Assembly: GCF_011290505.1 (NCBI RefSeq)
Contig: NZ_JAANPV010000001.1
Span: 186,001-250,000, forward strand
From: Paenalcaligenes suwonensis
GTDB taxonomy: Bacteria; Pseudomonadota; Gammaproteobacteria; Burkholderiales; Burkholderiaceae_B
Length of the DNA stretch: 64,000 bases
Direction: 5' to 3'
Under the pieces are notes generated by a model. The model saw only the letters and a list, made by a program, of their open reading frames with translations. It was not told where the DNA came from and searched no databases. Numbering within the stretch: the stretch's first letter is position 1; every line of letters starts with the position of its first letter. Of this stretch, positions 1 through 8,274 are shown one piece after another. The position numbers were made by a program, and so were the translations under genes.

Positions 1-372
1 TTGCGATGTAGCGGAAGATGCTGAATCCGATGCGCTGGTTGTCCCCGGATACGCTGGGGACTCAGAGACTTCAAACCCCATGCCGGCACCCGTTTCGCGC
101 GCATAAATAGCGCTTACTGCGGCGACAGGCACAAATAGGTCTTCGGCAACACCACCAAAACGTGCTTGAAACTCGATGTAGTCGTTGCCAATCACGAGTT
201 GATTGGTGGCGAGTAAGTCTAGGTTCAGCGTGATTTGGCCATCTTGTACGTAGCCTGCAGGAACAACGGTGTTGTCATCCACAGTGACTACTATGTACGG
301 TGTGTAGCCGTTATCGGTGCACCATTCGTGCAAAGCACGAAGCATGTAGGGTTTGGTAGAAGTCTCTTGCAT
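1..372 (-). CDS. sspB: ClpXP specificity-enhancing factor SspB (C-terminus off window)
   Basis: The first 124 codons from the ATG at 372 are visible and no stop occurs before the window edge. The N-terminus (MQETSTKPYMLRALHEWC, then YIVV, then an NLDLLA...VIGNDYIEFQARFGG stretch) matches the SspB adaptor fold. SspB binds the ssrA tag of stalled-ribosome products and delivers them to ClpXP. The visible tail is rich in Ser, Ala and Thr, as expected for the flexible linker that precedes the ClpX-binding tail. It lies directly downstream of sspA (7 bp gap), the usual sspAB order. The family call is firm; only the extreme C-terminus is missing. Confidence 0.93.
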   Translation of the reverse strand, partial: MQETSTKPYMLRALHEWCTDNGYTPYIVVTVDDNTVVPAGYVQDGQITLNLDLLATNQLVIGNDYIEFQARFGGVAEDLFVPVAAVSAIYARETGAGMGFEVSESPAYPGTTSASDSASSATSQ

Positions 373-379
373 GGTGTGA

Positions 380-991
380 TTAGCGACGCATGACTTTTTC
401 GGACGGTGTCAAAGCCTCGATAAAGGCTGGACGGGAGAACACGCGCTCGGCGTATTTTTGTACCGGAGCAGCGCTCTTAGGCAATTCAATACCGTAGTGG
501 TCCAAGCGCCATAGCAACGGAGCAATAGCCACGTCCAACATGGAGAACTCTTCGCCCAACATGTATTTGTTTTTGGTCAGGATAGGAGCCAACTGTGCCA
601 AGTGATCGCGGATTTGCGCACGGGCTTTGTCTTGGGCTTTGGGGTCGGCTGCTTGTCTACGGTCTTCCAAAATGGAAACGTAGGTAAACAGTTCACGCTC
701 AAAGTTGTACAAGAACAGGCGTGTGCGGGCGCGCATGGTTGGGTCTGCAGGCATCAACTGTGGATGCGGGAAACGCTCATCAATGTATTCGTTGATGATG
801 TTGGATTCGTACAGAACCAGATCGCGCTCAACCAGAATAGGTACTTGGCCATATGGATTCATGACGGCGATGTCTTCGGGCTTGTTATACAAGTCAATAT
901 CGCGAATCTCGAAATCCATGCCTTTCTCAAACAACACAAAACGGCAGCGTTGTGAGAAGGGGCATGTAGTTCCAGAGTAGAGTACCATCAT
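380..991 (-). CDS. sspA: stringent starvation protein SspA (GST-fold)
   Basis: This encodes 203 residues with a glutathione-S-transferase fold: an N-terminal thioredoxin-like half (MMVLYSGTTCPFSQRCRFVL) and an alpha-helical C-terminal half (EEFSMLDVAIAPLLWRLDHYGIEL). SspA is an RNA polymerase-associated protein that modulates transcription in starvation and stress. The motifs NPYGQVPILVERDLVLYES and EYIDERFPHPQLMP are family hallmarks. The start chosen is the first of two adjacent ATGs at 991. Upstream in-frame sequence is not conserved in the family and contains the terminator of the pet operon. It is co-transcribed with sspB. Confidence 0.93.
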   Translation of the reverse strand: MMVLYSGTTCPFSQRCRFVLFEKGMDFEIRDIDLYNKPEDIAVMNPYGQVPILVERDLVLYESNIINEYIDERFPHPQLMPADPTMRARTRLFLYNFERELFTYVSILEDRRQAADPKAQDKARAQIRDHLAQLAPILTKNKYMLGEEFSMLDVAIAPLLWRLDHYGIELPKSAAPVQKYAERVFSRPAFIEALTPSEKVMRR

Positions 992-1011
992 AGTGAGGAT
1001 TCCAGTCGTAG

Positions 1012-1040
1012 AAATAAAAACAAGAGCCAGCATAGGCTCT
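1012..1040 (-). terminator. rho-independent terminator after petABC
   Basis: Read on the minus strand, AGAGCC-TATGCT-GGCTCT forms a 6-bp stem (1023-1040) followed by TGTTTTTATTT. It sits between petC (stop 1106) and sspA (start 991) and should end the pet transcript. Confidence 0.75.
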
Positions 1041-1069
1041 GATAATAATACCGGCGTCTTAGCAACATT

Positions 1070-1096
1070 ACCATGCTGCCACGTTGGCAGCATGGT
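1070..1096. other. perfect 12-bp stem-loop downstream of petC
   Basis: ACCATGCTGCCA (1070-1081) and TGGCAGCATGGT (1085-1096) are perfect complements around a 3-nt loop (CGT). No T-tract follows on either strand, so it is not a classical terminator. It lies 10 bp after the petC stop, upstream of the proper terminator, and probably protects the 3' end of the mRNA. Confidence 0.7.
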
Positions 1097-1105
1097 CACA
1101 AGACA

Positions 1106-1957
1106 TTATTTGATGTCGCGCCAGTAGGCTTTGTTCAGACGCCAGGCAACAAAGAAGAAGATCAGCAAAAAGCCTATCACAGCATACCCAATTTTCTTAC
1201 GGGTATTTTGTACAGGTTCTGCCATCCATTGCATAAAGTTGCTCAGGTCAGCGACATCACTGGCGAATTCGGCGGCTTGCGACGCATTCACAGGTGTGTA
1301 CTTAACAGATTCACTGGCGCCACCTTTATAGTCAGCGGCTAGTGTTTCTTGTTTGCTGCTAGAGAAACCGTACTGGTCAAAATTAGTCACAGTGCGTACC
1401 CAAGATGGCTTGCCATCTGCACCCACCGCTTCAGCGACAGTTGTGCGTTCTACTTGGGTATGGCCCTGACGTTGCCACAACGCATGGGGCATACCTACAC
1501 TTGGGAACACCAAGTTATCCCAACCGGTAGGACGGTTAACGTCACGGTAGAAAGTGCGTAAGTAGGTGTAGATGTAATCGGTACCGCTTGGACCCAAGTT
1601 AGTAGACAGGGCACGTGCAGTAACCGACAGATCTGGAGGGGTAGCACCAAACCATTGTTTGCCGTCAGCAGGTGTCATGGCGATGGTCATCAGATCACCA
1701 ACCTTCTCGCCTGTGAACAGCAGGTTTTTGCGGATTTCTTCGTCTGTCAGGCCAATTTCCGTGAGCTTGTTGTAGCGCATGGAGTTGGCACTGTGACAGT
1801 TTAAACAGTAGTTAACGAACAGCTTGGCACCGTTTTGCAGTGCAGGCATGTCGGTAATACGATTAGGGGCGCTTTCCAAAGGGTAGCCTGCTTCGGCGGC
1901 AACCGCCACCGAGCAAGACAGGGACAACGCCAAGATTCCAAATAGTTTCTTAATCAT
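1106..1957 (-). CDS. petC: cytochrome c1 of the bc1 complex
   Basis: This is a 283-residue cytochrome c1. It starts with a cleavable signal peptide (MIKKLFGILALSLSCSVAVAA), followed by the periplasmic haem domain with the covalent haem site CLNCH, in the family context CHSANSMRYN. A single C-terminal membrane anchor (KIGYAVIGFLLIFFFVAWRL) is visible. The protein carries electrons from the Rieske centre to soluble or membrane cytochrome c. It is the last gene of petABC, 19 bp after petB. A Met near residue 175 (VGMPHALWQRQG) fits the axial-ligand region. Confidence 0.96.
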   Translation of the reverse strand: MIKKLFGILALSLSCSVAVAAEAGYPLESAPNRITDMPALQNGAKLFVNYCLNCHSANSMRYNKLTEIGLTDEEIRKNLLFTGEKVGDLMTIAMTPADGKQWFGATPPDLSVTARALSTNLGPSGTDYIYTYLRTFYRDVNRPTGWDNLVFPSVGMPHALWQRQGHTQVERTTVAEAVGADGKPSWVRTVTNFDQYGFSSSKQETLAADYKGGASESVKYTPVNASQAAEFASDVADLSNFMQWMAEPVQNTRKKIGYAVIGFLLIFFFVAWRLNKAYWRDIK

Positions 1958-1976
1958 GGTCTATCCGTGTTGAGTC

Positions 1977-3365
1977 CTAGTGAGCGCGAAAGGTCACGCG
2001 ATCCGGTACCTGCTTGAATGTGCCCAGTCGGCTCCATATTGGCATCAAGAAGAAGAATGCCAGATAGATGATGGTGCCAATTTGGCTCAGCAGGTTGAAC
2101 AGGTCGTTTGGTGGTTGTGTACCTAGGTAACCCAGTATGACGAAGTTGATGAAGAAAATCGCATACAGGACTTTGTGCCAAGTAGGACGGTAACGAATGG
2201 ATTTCACCGGTGATGCATCCAGCCAAGGCAGGAAGAACAGAATCACTACAGCGCCACCCATGGAGACCACGCCCCAGAATTTCGCGTCGAACACTTTCAG
2301 TGCTACAGCCACGCCCAACAGAATTACCGGGGCAACCAAGCGCATGACGCCTGGCTGACGGCTCTTGAAGAACAAGACTACAGCAGCCAACACAGCAGAA
2401 CCGGCCAGAATCCATGTGAAGTCGGCAGTGGTTGCACGCAGCATGGAGTAGAACGGTGTGAAGTACCAAACCGGAGCAATGTGCGGAGGTGTCTTCATGG
2501 GGTCAGCTGGAATGAAGTTGTTGTATTCCAAGAAGTACCCGCCCATTTCTGGTGCGAAGAACAAAATAGCCGCAAAGATAATCAGGAACCCAGCTACACC
2601 CACGATATCGTGTACGGAGTAGTACGGGTGGAAAGGAATACCATCCAGAGGGATGCCTTTTTCATCTTTAGGACCGTCTTTGATTTCTACGCCGTCTGGG
2701 TTGTTAGAACCCACTTCGTGCAACGCAATAATGTGTGCCACTACCAGACCAATAATGGCCAGAGGAATAGCAATCACGTGCAGTGCAAAGAAACGGTTCA
2801 GGGTGGCATCAGACACCACGTAGTCACCACGAATCCAGATGGCCAGTTCAGGGCCAATAAATGGAATAGCCGCAAACAAGTTCACGATCACCTGTGCGCC
2901 CCAGTAGGACATTTGGCCCCATGGCAACAGGTAACCCAAGAAGGCTTCCGCCATCAAACAGAGGAACAGCGCTACACCGAAGATCCACACCAGTTCGCGA
3001 GGTTTACGGTATGAACCGTAGATCAGGCCACGCAACATGTGCAGATACACCACCACGAAGAACATGGAGGCACCGGTTGAGTGCATGTAGCGGATAATCC
3101 AGCCGCCCGGCACTTCGCGCATGATGTATTCCACCGAGGCAAAGGCCAACGCAGCATCAGGCTTGTAGTTCATGACCAAGAAAATACCTGTCACGATTTG
3201 AATAACCAGCACTAGCAGTGCTAGCGAGCCAAAGAAGTACCAGAAGTTGAAGTTCTTTGGCGCATAGTACTCCGACATATGCTCTTTATAGAGTGATGAC
3301 AGCGGGAAGCGTCTATCAATCCATCCTAAGAGACCTGTCGTTTCGACGGTTTTGTCACCAGCCAT
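1977..3365 (-). CDS. petB: cytochrome b of the bc1 complex
   Basis: This 462-residue membrane protein contains the full cytochrome b fold. Two helices carry the haem-ligating histidine pairs (HSTGASMFFVVVYLHMLRG and ALHVIAIPLAIIGLVVAHIIALH). The Qo-site motif is PVWY rather than PEWY, a variant I recall from beta- and gammaproteobacteria. It oxidises ubiquinol at Qo and reduces quinone at Qi, driving the Q-cycle across the inner membrane. A strong ribosome binding site, AAAGGAG, lies just before the ATG. It lies between petA (36 bp away) and petC. Confidence 0.97.
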   Translation of the reverse strand: MAGDKTVETTGLLGWIDRRFPLSSLYKEHMSEYYAPKNFNFWYFFGSLALLVLVIQIVTGIFLVMNYKPDAALAFASVEYIMREVPGGWIIRYMHSTGASMFFVVVYLHMLRGLIYGSYRKPRELVWIFGVALFLCLMAEAFLGYLLPWGQMSYWGAQVIVNLFAAIPFIGPELAIWIRGDYVVSDATLNRFFALHVIAIPLAIIGLVVAHIIALHEVGSNNPDGVEIKDGPKDEKGIPLDGIPFHPYYSVHDIVGVAGFLIIFAAILFFAPEMGGYFLEYNNFIPADPMKTPPHIAPVWYFTPFYSMLRATTADFTWILAGSAVLAAVVLFFKSRQPGVMRLVAPVILLGVAVALKVFDAKFWGVVSMGGAVVILFFLPWLDASPVKSIRYRPTWHKVLYAIFFINFVILGYLGTQPPNDLFNLLSQIGTIIYLAFFFLMPIWSRLGTFKQVPDRVTFRAH

Positions 3366-3401
3366 GAAACGGCTCCTTTAATCTTTGAAAATTTGTATGT
3401 C

Positions 3402-4043
3402 TTATGCCTTATTGTTTTCGTCCACACCAATCATGATGCGGGTGCCGTCGGCAGAAAACTCATAAGGAGGAATTTCCAGGTTATCGGGTGCAGGTTTATT
3501 CATGTAAACGCGCCCGGCAAGATCAAAGGTAGAACCGTGACAGGGGCACAGAAAACCGCCATCCCAGTCGCTGGGTAAGCCAGGCTGGGCACCGGAATTC
3601 AGACGAGGTGTTGGGGAGCATCCAAGATGGGTACAGATACCGATACAGACAAAAATCTCGGGGCGGCGTGAGCGGTACTCGTTTTTAGCGTAAGCAGGAG
3701 TGAAACCAGGACGGTTGGAGTCTGGATCAGCCAACTGGTTGTCGTGCTTGCTAAGCTCGGCGAGTTGTTCTGGAGTGCGGTACATAATCCAGATTGGATT
3801 ACCGCGCCACTCTACAGTACGCATTTCGCCAGGAGCGAGTGTGGAGATATCTACTTCGACAGGAGCACCTGCAGCGCGTGCTTTGGCTGACGGGGCGAAT
3901 GACCCGACAAATGGAACGGCGGCGCCAACCCCGGCGACACCTCCAACCGCACAGGCAGTAGTGACCCAGAAACGGCGCGAAGGATCGGCAGGCTTCTGCT
4001 CGTCGACCCCGTTCTCATCGGGCTGTGTCGTAATCTGACTCAT
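3402..4043 (-). CDS. petA: Rieske [2Fe-2S] subunit of the bc1 complex
   Basis: This 213-residue subunit starts with a twin-arginine signal (SRRFWVTTACAVGG) that doubles as the membrane anchor. The Rieske cluster-binding boxes CTHLGC and CPCHGS follow in the C-terminal domain. It takes electrons from ubiquinol and passes them to cytochrome c1. The start at 4043 is preferred because AAGGATA lies about 7 bases upstream and the family N-terminus aligns there. A longer in-frame extension has no support. Its Tat signal links it to tatABC, encoded 4 kb away. Confidence 0.96.
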   Translation of the reverse strand: MSQITTQPDENGVDEQKPADPSRRFWVTTACAVGGVAGVGAAVPFVGSFAPSAKARAAGAPVEVDISTLAPGEMRTVEWRGNPIWIMYRTPEQLAELSKHDNQLADPDSNRPGFTPAYAKNEYRSRRPEIFVCIGICTHLGCSPTPRLNSGAQPGLPSDWDGGFLCPCHGSTFDLAGRVYMNKPAPDNLEIPPYEFSADGTRIMIGVDENNKA

Positions 4044-4125
4044 TCTAGTATCCTTATTCCTACCCCCCTCGGGGCTTACCACAAAATTTACGGACTTTGG
4101 GTCTGGGTTAAGTTATATCAACCCG

Positions 4126-4133
4126 GTATTATA
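4126..4133. promoter_or_regulatory. overlapping divergent -10 elements, petA / mscL
   Basis: The sequence TATTATA gives TATAAT on the minus strand (4133-4128, toward petA) and TATTAT on the plus strand (4127-4132, toward mscL). The -35 matches are weak on both sides, so this is a tentative divergent promoter. Confidence 0.4.
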
Positions 4134-4173
4134 GCCATTACCCGTCACAAGTGACTTGATCAGAGAGGTTTAT

Positions 4174-4653
4174 ATGAGCAAAACCAGTGGATTTATCAAA
4201 GAATTTAGGGAGTTCGCGGTAAAAGGCAACATGATCGACCTCGCCGTCGGTGTAATTATCGGCGGCGCGTTTGGCAAAATTATTGATTCACTGGTGAAAG
4301 ACCTCTTCATGCCCATCATCAGCTTCGTGCTGGGCGGCGAAGTCGACTTCTCTAATCAATTCATTGTACTACGTTCACCTGAAGGTTATACAGGGCCACA
4401 AACGCTGGAAGCCTTGAACGAAGCAGGGGCTGTATTGCTGTCCTGGGGTAGCTTCCTCACGGTTTTCATCAATTTCATCCTGCTGGCATTCGTGGTGTTC
4501 TTGATGGTGAAGATGGTCAACCGTATGCGCAATACGCTGATGGCCGAAGAGAAAGTCGAGGAAGCAGCAGCTCCTCCAGCGCCTACACCAGAAGATATCG
4601 TGTTGCTGCGTGAGATTCGTGACTCTTTGAAGACACGTGATTCTGCTCAGTAA
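4174..4653 (+). CDS. mscL: large-conductance mechanosensitive channel MscL
   Basis: This encodes 159 residues in the MscL layout: an N-terminal amphipathic helix ([13 protein letters not shown]), the pore-lining TM1 ([22 protein letters not shown]), a periplasmic loop, TM2 ([23 protein letters not shown]), and a charged cytoplasmic helix. The channel opens under membrane tension and releases solutes during osmotic downshock. The ATG at 4174 is preceded by AGAGAGG. It is a single gene, divergent from petABC, and ends at a strong terminator. Confidence 0.97.
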   Translation: MSKTSGFIKEFREFAVKGNMIDLAVGVIIGGAFGKIIDSLVKDLFMPIISFVLGGEVDFSNQFIVLRSPEGYTGPQTLEALNEAGAVLLSWGSFLTVFINFILLAFVVFLMVKMVNRMRNTLMAEEKVEEAAAPPAPTPEDIVLLREIRDSLKTRDSAQ

Positions 4654-4680
4654 ATCATTTATCTGACTGTAACATCGCGA

Positions 4681-4706
4681 AAAAAGCCCCGATTTCGGGG
4701 CTTTTT
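4681..4706. terminator. bidirectional terminator, mscL / nif3-like
   Basis: AAAAA-GCCCCG-ATTT-CGGGGC-TTTTT is a perfect 6-bp GC stem flanked by A5 and T5. It can serve mscL on the plus strand and the Nif3-like gene, which ends at 4741, on the minus strand. Confidence 0.9.
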
Positions 4707-4740
4707 CTATGTGCGTCGTTTTGTCCTGTTCTCACAACAG

Positions 4741-5517
4741 TTAGATGGGATTATCCATGTCTAGGAAGTCCACACGTATGCCAAAACGGCTAGCAATGGC
4801 CTCTCCTAGTGCTTTAACCCCATAACGTTCTGTTGCGTGGTGGCCTGCCGCAATGAAAGCACTACCGGTTTCGTGGGCGAGGTGGAAGTTGGGCTCAGAA
4901 GCCTCACCCGTGATGTACACATCGGCGCCGGCATCCAGTGCCGCTTGCATATAACCTTGCGCGCCGCCGGTGCACCAAGCCACTTTTTGTACGCGTTGTT
5001 GTGGTGATCCTACAATAAGTGGCTGCCGTTGCAACTGCTTGTAAAATAGAGCCCCCAAGCTTTCTAGGGTATGTGGCTCTATGGTTTTGCCTAACCAGAT
5101 CAAACCGCCGGGGCCGCAAGTCAGGGGTTCGCCCTCTTCGTCCACATCGGCTTGTAGCCCTAAAACCTGAGCCAGTTGAGCGTTATTGCCCAAGGTGGGG
5201 TGTGCGTCCAGAGGTAGGTGGTAGGCAAATAAGTTCAGGTCGTGCTGCAAGGTGGTGAGCAGGCGCTGTTTTTTGATGCCGCGTATGCGTGCATCTTCGT
5301 TTTTCCAGAACCAGCCGTGGTGTACCAAGACGGTATCGGCACCTCGTTCGATGGCGGCGTCTAACAAGGCTTGAGATGCCGTTACACCCGTCACGATATG
5401 GCGGATGGTGTCACGCCCTTCTACTTGTATGCCATTGGGGCAGTAATCCGAAAAACGGTGGGGTTGTAAGGTGGCAGTTAGCCATTGCTCCAGTTCGGTT
5501 CGGGTGATGTGTGACAT
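4741..5517 (-). CDS. Nif3-like dinuclear metal-centre hexameric protein
   Basis: This 258-residue protein belongs to the NIF3/YbgI/DUF34 family. Visible motifs are the N-terminal FSDYCPNGIQVEG box, the metal ligands in VLVHHGWFW and in LFAYHLPLDAHPTLGN, and the C-terminal YITGEASEPNFHLAHE...GHHATERYGVKALG. The family binds two metals and forms toroidal hexamers. Proposed roles include GTP cyclohydrolase-like activity, but the function is not settled. It is an isolated minus-strand gene between the mscL terminator and the MFS transporter. The family call is firm; the biochemical role is unknown. Confidence 0.92.
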   Translation of the reverse strand: MSHITRTELEQWLTATLQPHRFSDYCPNGIQVEGRDTIRHIVTGVTASQALLDAAIERGADTVLVHHGWFWKNEDARIRGIKKQRLLTTLQHDLNLFAYHLPLDAHPTLGNNAQLAQVLGLQADVDEEGEPLTCGPGGLIWLGKTIEPHTLESLGALFYKQLQRQPLIVGSPQQRVQKVAWCTGGAQGYMQAALDAGADVYITGEASEPNFHLAHETGSAFIAAGHHATERYGVKALGEAIASRFGIRVDFLDMDNPI

Positions 5518-5556
5518 GGTGCTTCCATCAATAAACTAGGGTTAAACGTAGGCAGG

Positions 5557-6780
5557 TTAGGTTTGGGCAACCAGGGGTGGTTGTGGTCGCTCGGCCAGTT
5601 TGCAGCACAGTAACGCCAGCGCAGCGCAAGCAGCAATCGCTACCGGCAATACGGCAGGGCTTTGACCAAAGAAACTGAGTAGGTAGCCCGCCAATGCGGA
5701 GATCAAGTATTGCAATGTACCCATCAGGGCCGAGGCAACCCCTGCTTGTTTGCCGCTGTGGTGCATGGTTAATGCAGTGAGGTTCCCAAAGATTAGGCCC
5801 AGTGAACCTACGGCGATAGCGATCAGCGTAGCATAGCTCCATAAGCTTGCCAGCCCACTTTGCACGATAAGGTATAACAGCAGCCCGCTGAGCAGGTGCA
5901 ACGTCAGCCCTATGTAGGTCACGCGGGTTTCAGCAACGCCGCGTTTTAATAATGACGTACTGATTTGCCCGCCAATGACCAAGCTTACGGCATTGCCGGC
6001 AAACAAGTAGCTAAAGAGAGTGGGGGTAAGGCTGAAATGCTGCGTGAAGATAAAAGCCGAGTGGCTGATATAGAGAAACAGCGATGACAGTACAAAACTA
6101 CCCGCTAAGGTGTAAGCCATAAAGATAGGCAGACGTAGCTGTCGTCCGTACGAGCGCAAAATGCTGCCTAAAGCTAAGCTGCTACGGTGTTTGGGGTTTA
6201 GGGTTTCGGGGATAGTGACTATGCCCCAGATCAACCCTAGGACACCAATGGCAGACAGCGCCCAGAATATCAGCCGCCAACTGCCCTGCTCTAGCAAAAA
6301 GCCACCAAGGATGGGGGCCAGAATGGGAGCGATCATCATGATCTGCATGAGCAGGGAAAAAATAGGGGCAGACTCCGCTAAAGTGCAGCGGTCCGACACA
6401 ATAGCACGTGGTGTGACCAGCCCTGCTGCAGCGCCTAAGGCTTGCAAGAAGCGGGCGGCGAGTAGCCATTCAATGCTAGGTGCTAAGGCAGCAACCACTG
6501 AACCAGCGACAAAAACGACTACTCCTACCAACATAGGCAAGCGACGGCCGTATCTATCGAGTAAGGGGCCATATACGGCTTGCCCTACGGCCAAGCCTAT
6601 TAAAAAAATAGACAGAGTTTGTTGTACGCGACCTGCCGAGACATCAAAGCCTAGTGCAATGGCGGGCATGCTGGGTAAGTACATGTCTATGGCCATGGCA
6701 TCCATGGCGGTAAACAGAGCCAGCAGCAAAATCAGGGATAAAGAAAGGCCGCCTGAGGCGGTATGGTGATGGGAGGTCAT
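5557..6780 (-). CDS. Bcr/CflA-type MFS drug efflux transporter
   Basis: This 407-residue protein has about 12 hydrophobic helices and the DHA1 signature. The N-terminal MDAMAIDMYLPSMPAIALGFDVS is typical of Bcr/CflA. Motif A is present (GPLLDRYGRRLPMLVG), and PRAIVSDRC...SLLMQIMMIAPILAPILGG matches motif C. It should export drugs or small metabolites by proton antiport. It begins 3 bp after the TetR-type gene stops, so the two form one operon behind an inverted-repeat operator. The pair occupies a place where I would expect an S1C serine protease gene in related genomes. The substrate is not predictable. Confidence 0.9.
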   Translation of the reverse strand: MTSHHHTASGGLSLSLILLLALFTAMDAMAIDMYLPSMPAIALGFDVSAGRVQQTLSIFLIGLAVGQAVYGPLLDRYGRRLPMLVGVVVFVAGSVVAALAPSIEWLLAARFLQALGAAAGLVTPRAIVSDRCTLAESAPIFSLLMQIMMIAPILAPILGGFLLEQGSWRLIFWALSAIGVLGLIWGIVTIPETLNPKHRSSLALGSILRSYGRQLRLPIFMAYTLAGSFVLSSLFLYISHSAFIFTQHFSLTPTLFSYLFAGNAVSLVIGGQISTSLLKRGVAETRVTYIGLTLHLLSGLLLYLIVQSGLASLWSYATLIAIAVGSLGLIFGNLTALTMHHSGKQAGVASALMGTLQYLISALAGYLLSFFGQSPAVLPVAIAACAALALLCCKLAERPQPPLVAQT

Positions 6781-6783
6781 GAA

Positions 6784-7383
6784 TTACAACGTGTGCAGAG
6801 TGTGTTGCAAGGAAGCAGAGAGCAGCATTTCCAGTGCTGTGAGTCTAGCTTGGAAGTCGTTGCCATCGGTGTAGATGAGTTTTACGTGCAGGCTATCTAC
6901 GATGCCTAGATACGCCACACTAAATTGGGTGATGGCGGCAGGATGAGCCGTTAAGGCAGGCTGTGCGTGTAGTAAGGCGTCACTAAAGCGGTCTTGCAGC
7001 AGTTGCAAGTAGTCTTCGTAGCCCTCGTCTAACGTGACTTTCAGTGAGGCGGGTTGTAGGTAGGCCGCCAGTAGCACAAAACGTAGGGTGGGCGCATGGG
7101 CGTAGCGTTCTTGCAGGCTGCGGCAGTACTGCAAACCTAATGGCGTGGCATTGGAGTGCTCAAAGCACTGTTGCACATGTTCAAGTTCAACAGCTAAGGC
7201 GCGATTAAACGCAGCCAAGTACAGCTCGTCTTTGCTTTTGAAATGCGCATACAAGGATGCCTTGCGTATGCCTGCCGCTGTAGCGATCTCATTTAAGGAG
7301 GCACTGCCGTAGTGATGTTCTGCAAAATGCAGAATGGCTGCTTGGCATATACGTTCAGCAGCGGGGGAAAGCACAGCAGACAT
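6784..7383 (-). CDS. TetR/AcrR-family repressor of the MFS pump
   Basis: This encodes 199 residues. The N-terminal helix-turn-helix is clear (ASLNEIATAAGIRKASLYAHFKSKDELYLAAF) and the C-terminal ligand domain is divergent. The ATG at 7383 is chosen because the TetR domain starts directly after it. Upstream in-frame sequence runs through the operator and promoter. The gene is co-directional with, and 3 bp from, the MFS gene, so it most likely represses both. A 7-bp inverted repeat with a GATA spacer lies 46 bp upstream of the start, beside a TAGAAT -10 element. The inducer is unknown. Confidence 0.9.
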   Translation of the reverse strand: MSAVLSPAAERICQAAILHFAEHHYGSASLNEIATAAGIRKASLYAHFKSKDELYLAAFNRALAVELEHVQQCFEHSNATPLGLQYCRSLQERYAHAPTLRFVLLAAYLQPASLKVTLDEGYEDYLQLLQDRFSDALLHAQPALTAHPAAITQFSVAYLGIVDSLHVKLIYTDGNDFQARLTALEMLLSASLQHTLHTL

Positions 7384-7428
7384 GGTTGGTATGTTTGAGG
7401 CGTAAAGAAAGCGTATTCTAACACCCCT

Positions 7429-7446
7429 ACCTACCGATAGGTAGGT
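7429..7446. promoter_or_regulatory. TetR-type operator (inverted repeat)
   Basis: ACCTACC-GATA-GGTAGGT is a perfect 7-bp inverted repeat. It lies just upstream of a minus-strand -10-like element (TAGAAT, 7420-7415), where a bound repressor would block RNA polymerase. It is the only such repeat in front of the TetR-MFS operon. Confidence 0.75.
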
Positions 7447-7469
7447 TGAGTGGGATGTGGGTGGTGCAT

Positions 7470-7499
7470 AAAACAAACAAGCCGCATAAAGCGGCTTGT
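7470..7499 (-). terminator. terminator of the his-tat transcript
   Basis: On the minus strand ACAAGCCGC-TTTAT-GCGGCTTGT (9-bp perfect stem) is followed by TTGTTTTAT. It lies 8 bp after the tatC stop and separates the long his-tat run from the TetR-MFS operon. Confidence 0.88.
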
Positions 7500-7506
7500 G
7501 GTGTGT

Positions 7507-8274
7507 TTAGCTTTCTAACTCGCGGGAGTCTGAGTCTGACTCGGCTTCACGTTTTTTCATGAAGCTGGCAAAGATAATGCCCAGTTCATACAGTAAGCAC
7601 AGTGGTGCGGCTAGCAGGAATTGGCTGACCACATCGGGTGGTGTTACGACTGCTGCAATAATGAAAGCACCCACGATCACATAGCCACGTATTTCACGTA
7701 GTTTAGCCACGCTGGTCATGCCAGTTTTAACCAGCAAAATCACCGCAATAGGTACCTCGAAGGTAATACCAAACGCCAAGAACATGGTCATGACGAAGTT
7801 GAGGTAGGCTTCTATATCCGGGGCTGGGGTAATGGAGTCAGGCGCAAAGGTGGCAATAAAATGGAAAACCGTTTTAAAGACCACAAAATAGCAAAAGGCC
7901 ATACCCGCAATAAACAGCACGGTGCTAGAGAAAATGAGTGGCAAGGCCAGACGTTTCTCGTGTTTGTATAGCCCTGGCGCTACGAAGGCCCATCCTTGAT
8001 ACAGCACAATGGGTAAGGCCACCATAAAGGACGCCAGAAGTGTGACCTTAACAGGCACCATAAAAGGTGTGATCACACCGGTTGCAATCATGCGGGTGCC
8101 TTGCGGCAACGAGGCCAGCATAGGCTGGGCCAACACGTCATAAATGACGGATGGTCCGGGGTACATAAACAGCACAAAAAATACCACCAGTACACTGAGT
8201 ACGGCGCGCATTAAGCGGCTGCGTAATTCGACTAGGTGCGAAATAAAGGTGTCACCAGATTGCTCTTGGGTCAT
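7507..8274 (-). CDS. tatC: Tat translocase subunit TatC
   Basis: This 255-residue protein has six membrane segments. The family hallmarks are the N-terminal HLVELRSRL box, the periplasmic FAPGLYKHEKR-type segment (AFVAPGLYKHEKR), the glutamate in AFGITFEVPIAVILL, and the C-terminal VTPPDVVSQFLLAAPLCLLYELGI. TatC binds twin-arginine signals of folded proteins and, with TatB, forms the receptor. Its start overlaps the tatB stop by 4 bp (ATGA). The in-window Rieske protein is a likely client. Confidence 0.97.
   Translation of the reverse strand: MTQEQSGDTFISHLVELRSRLMRAVLSVLVVFFVLFMYPGPSVIYDVLAQPMLASLPQGTRMIATGVITPFMVPVKVTLLASFMVALPIVLYQGWAFVAPGLYKHEKRLALPLIFSSTVLFIAGMAFCYFVVFKTVFHFIATFAPDSITPAPDIEAYLNFVMTMFLAFGITFEVPIAVILLVKTGMTSVAKLREIRGYVIVGAFIIAAVVTPPDVVSQFLLAAPLCLLYELGIIFASFMKKREAESDSDSRELES

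Noticed and set aside
2481-3014. 177-residue reading frame on the plus strand
   Set aside because: It lies antisense within petB, has no domain, and has no ribosome site.
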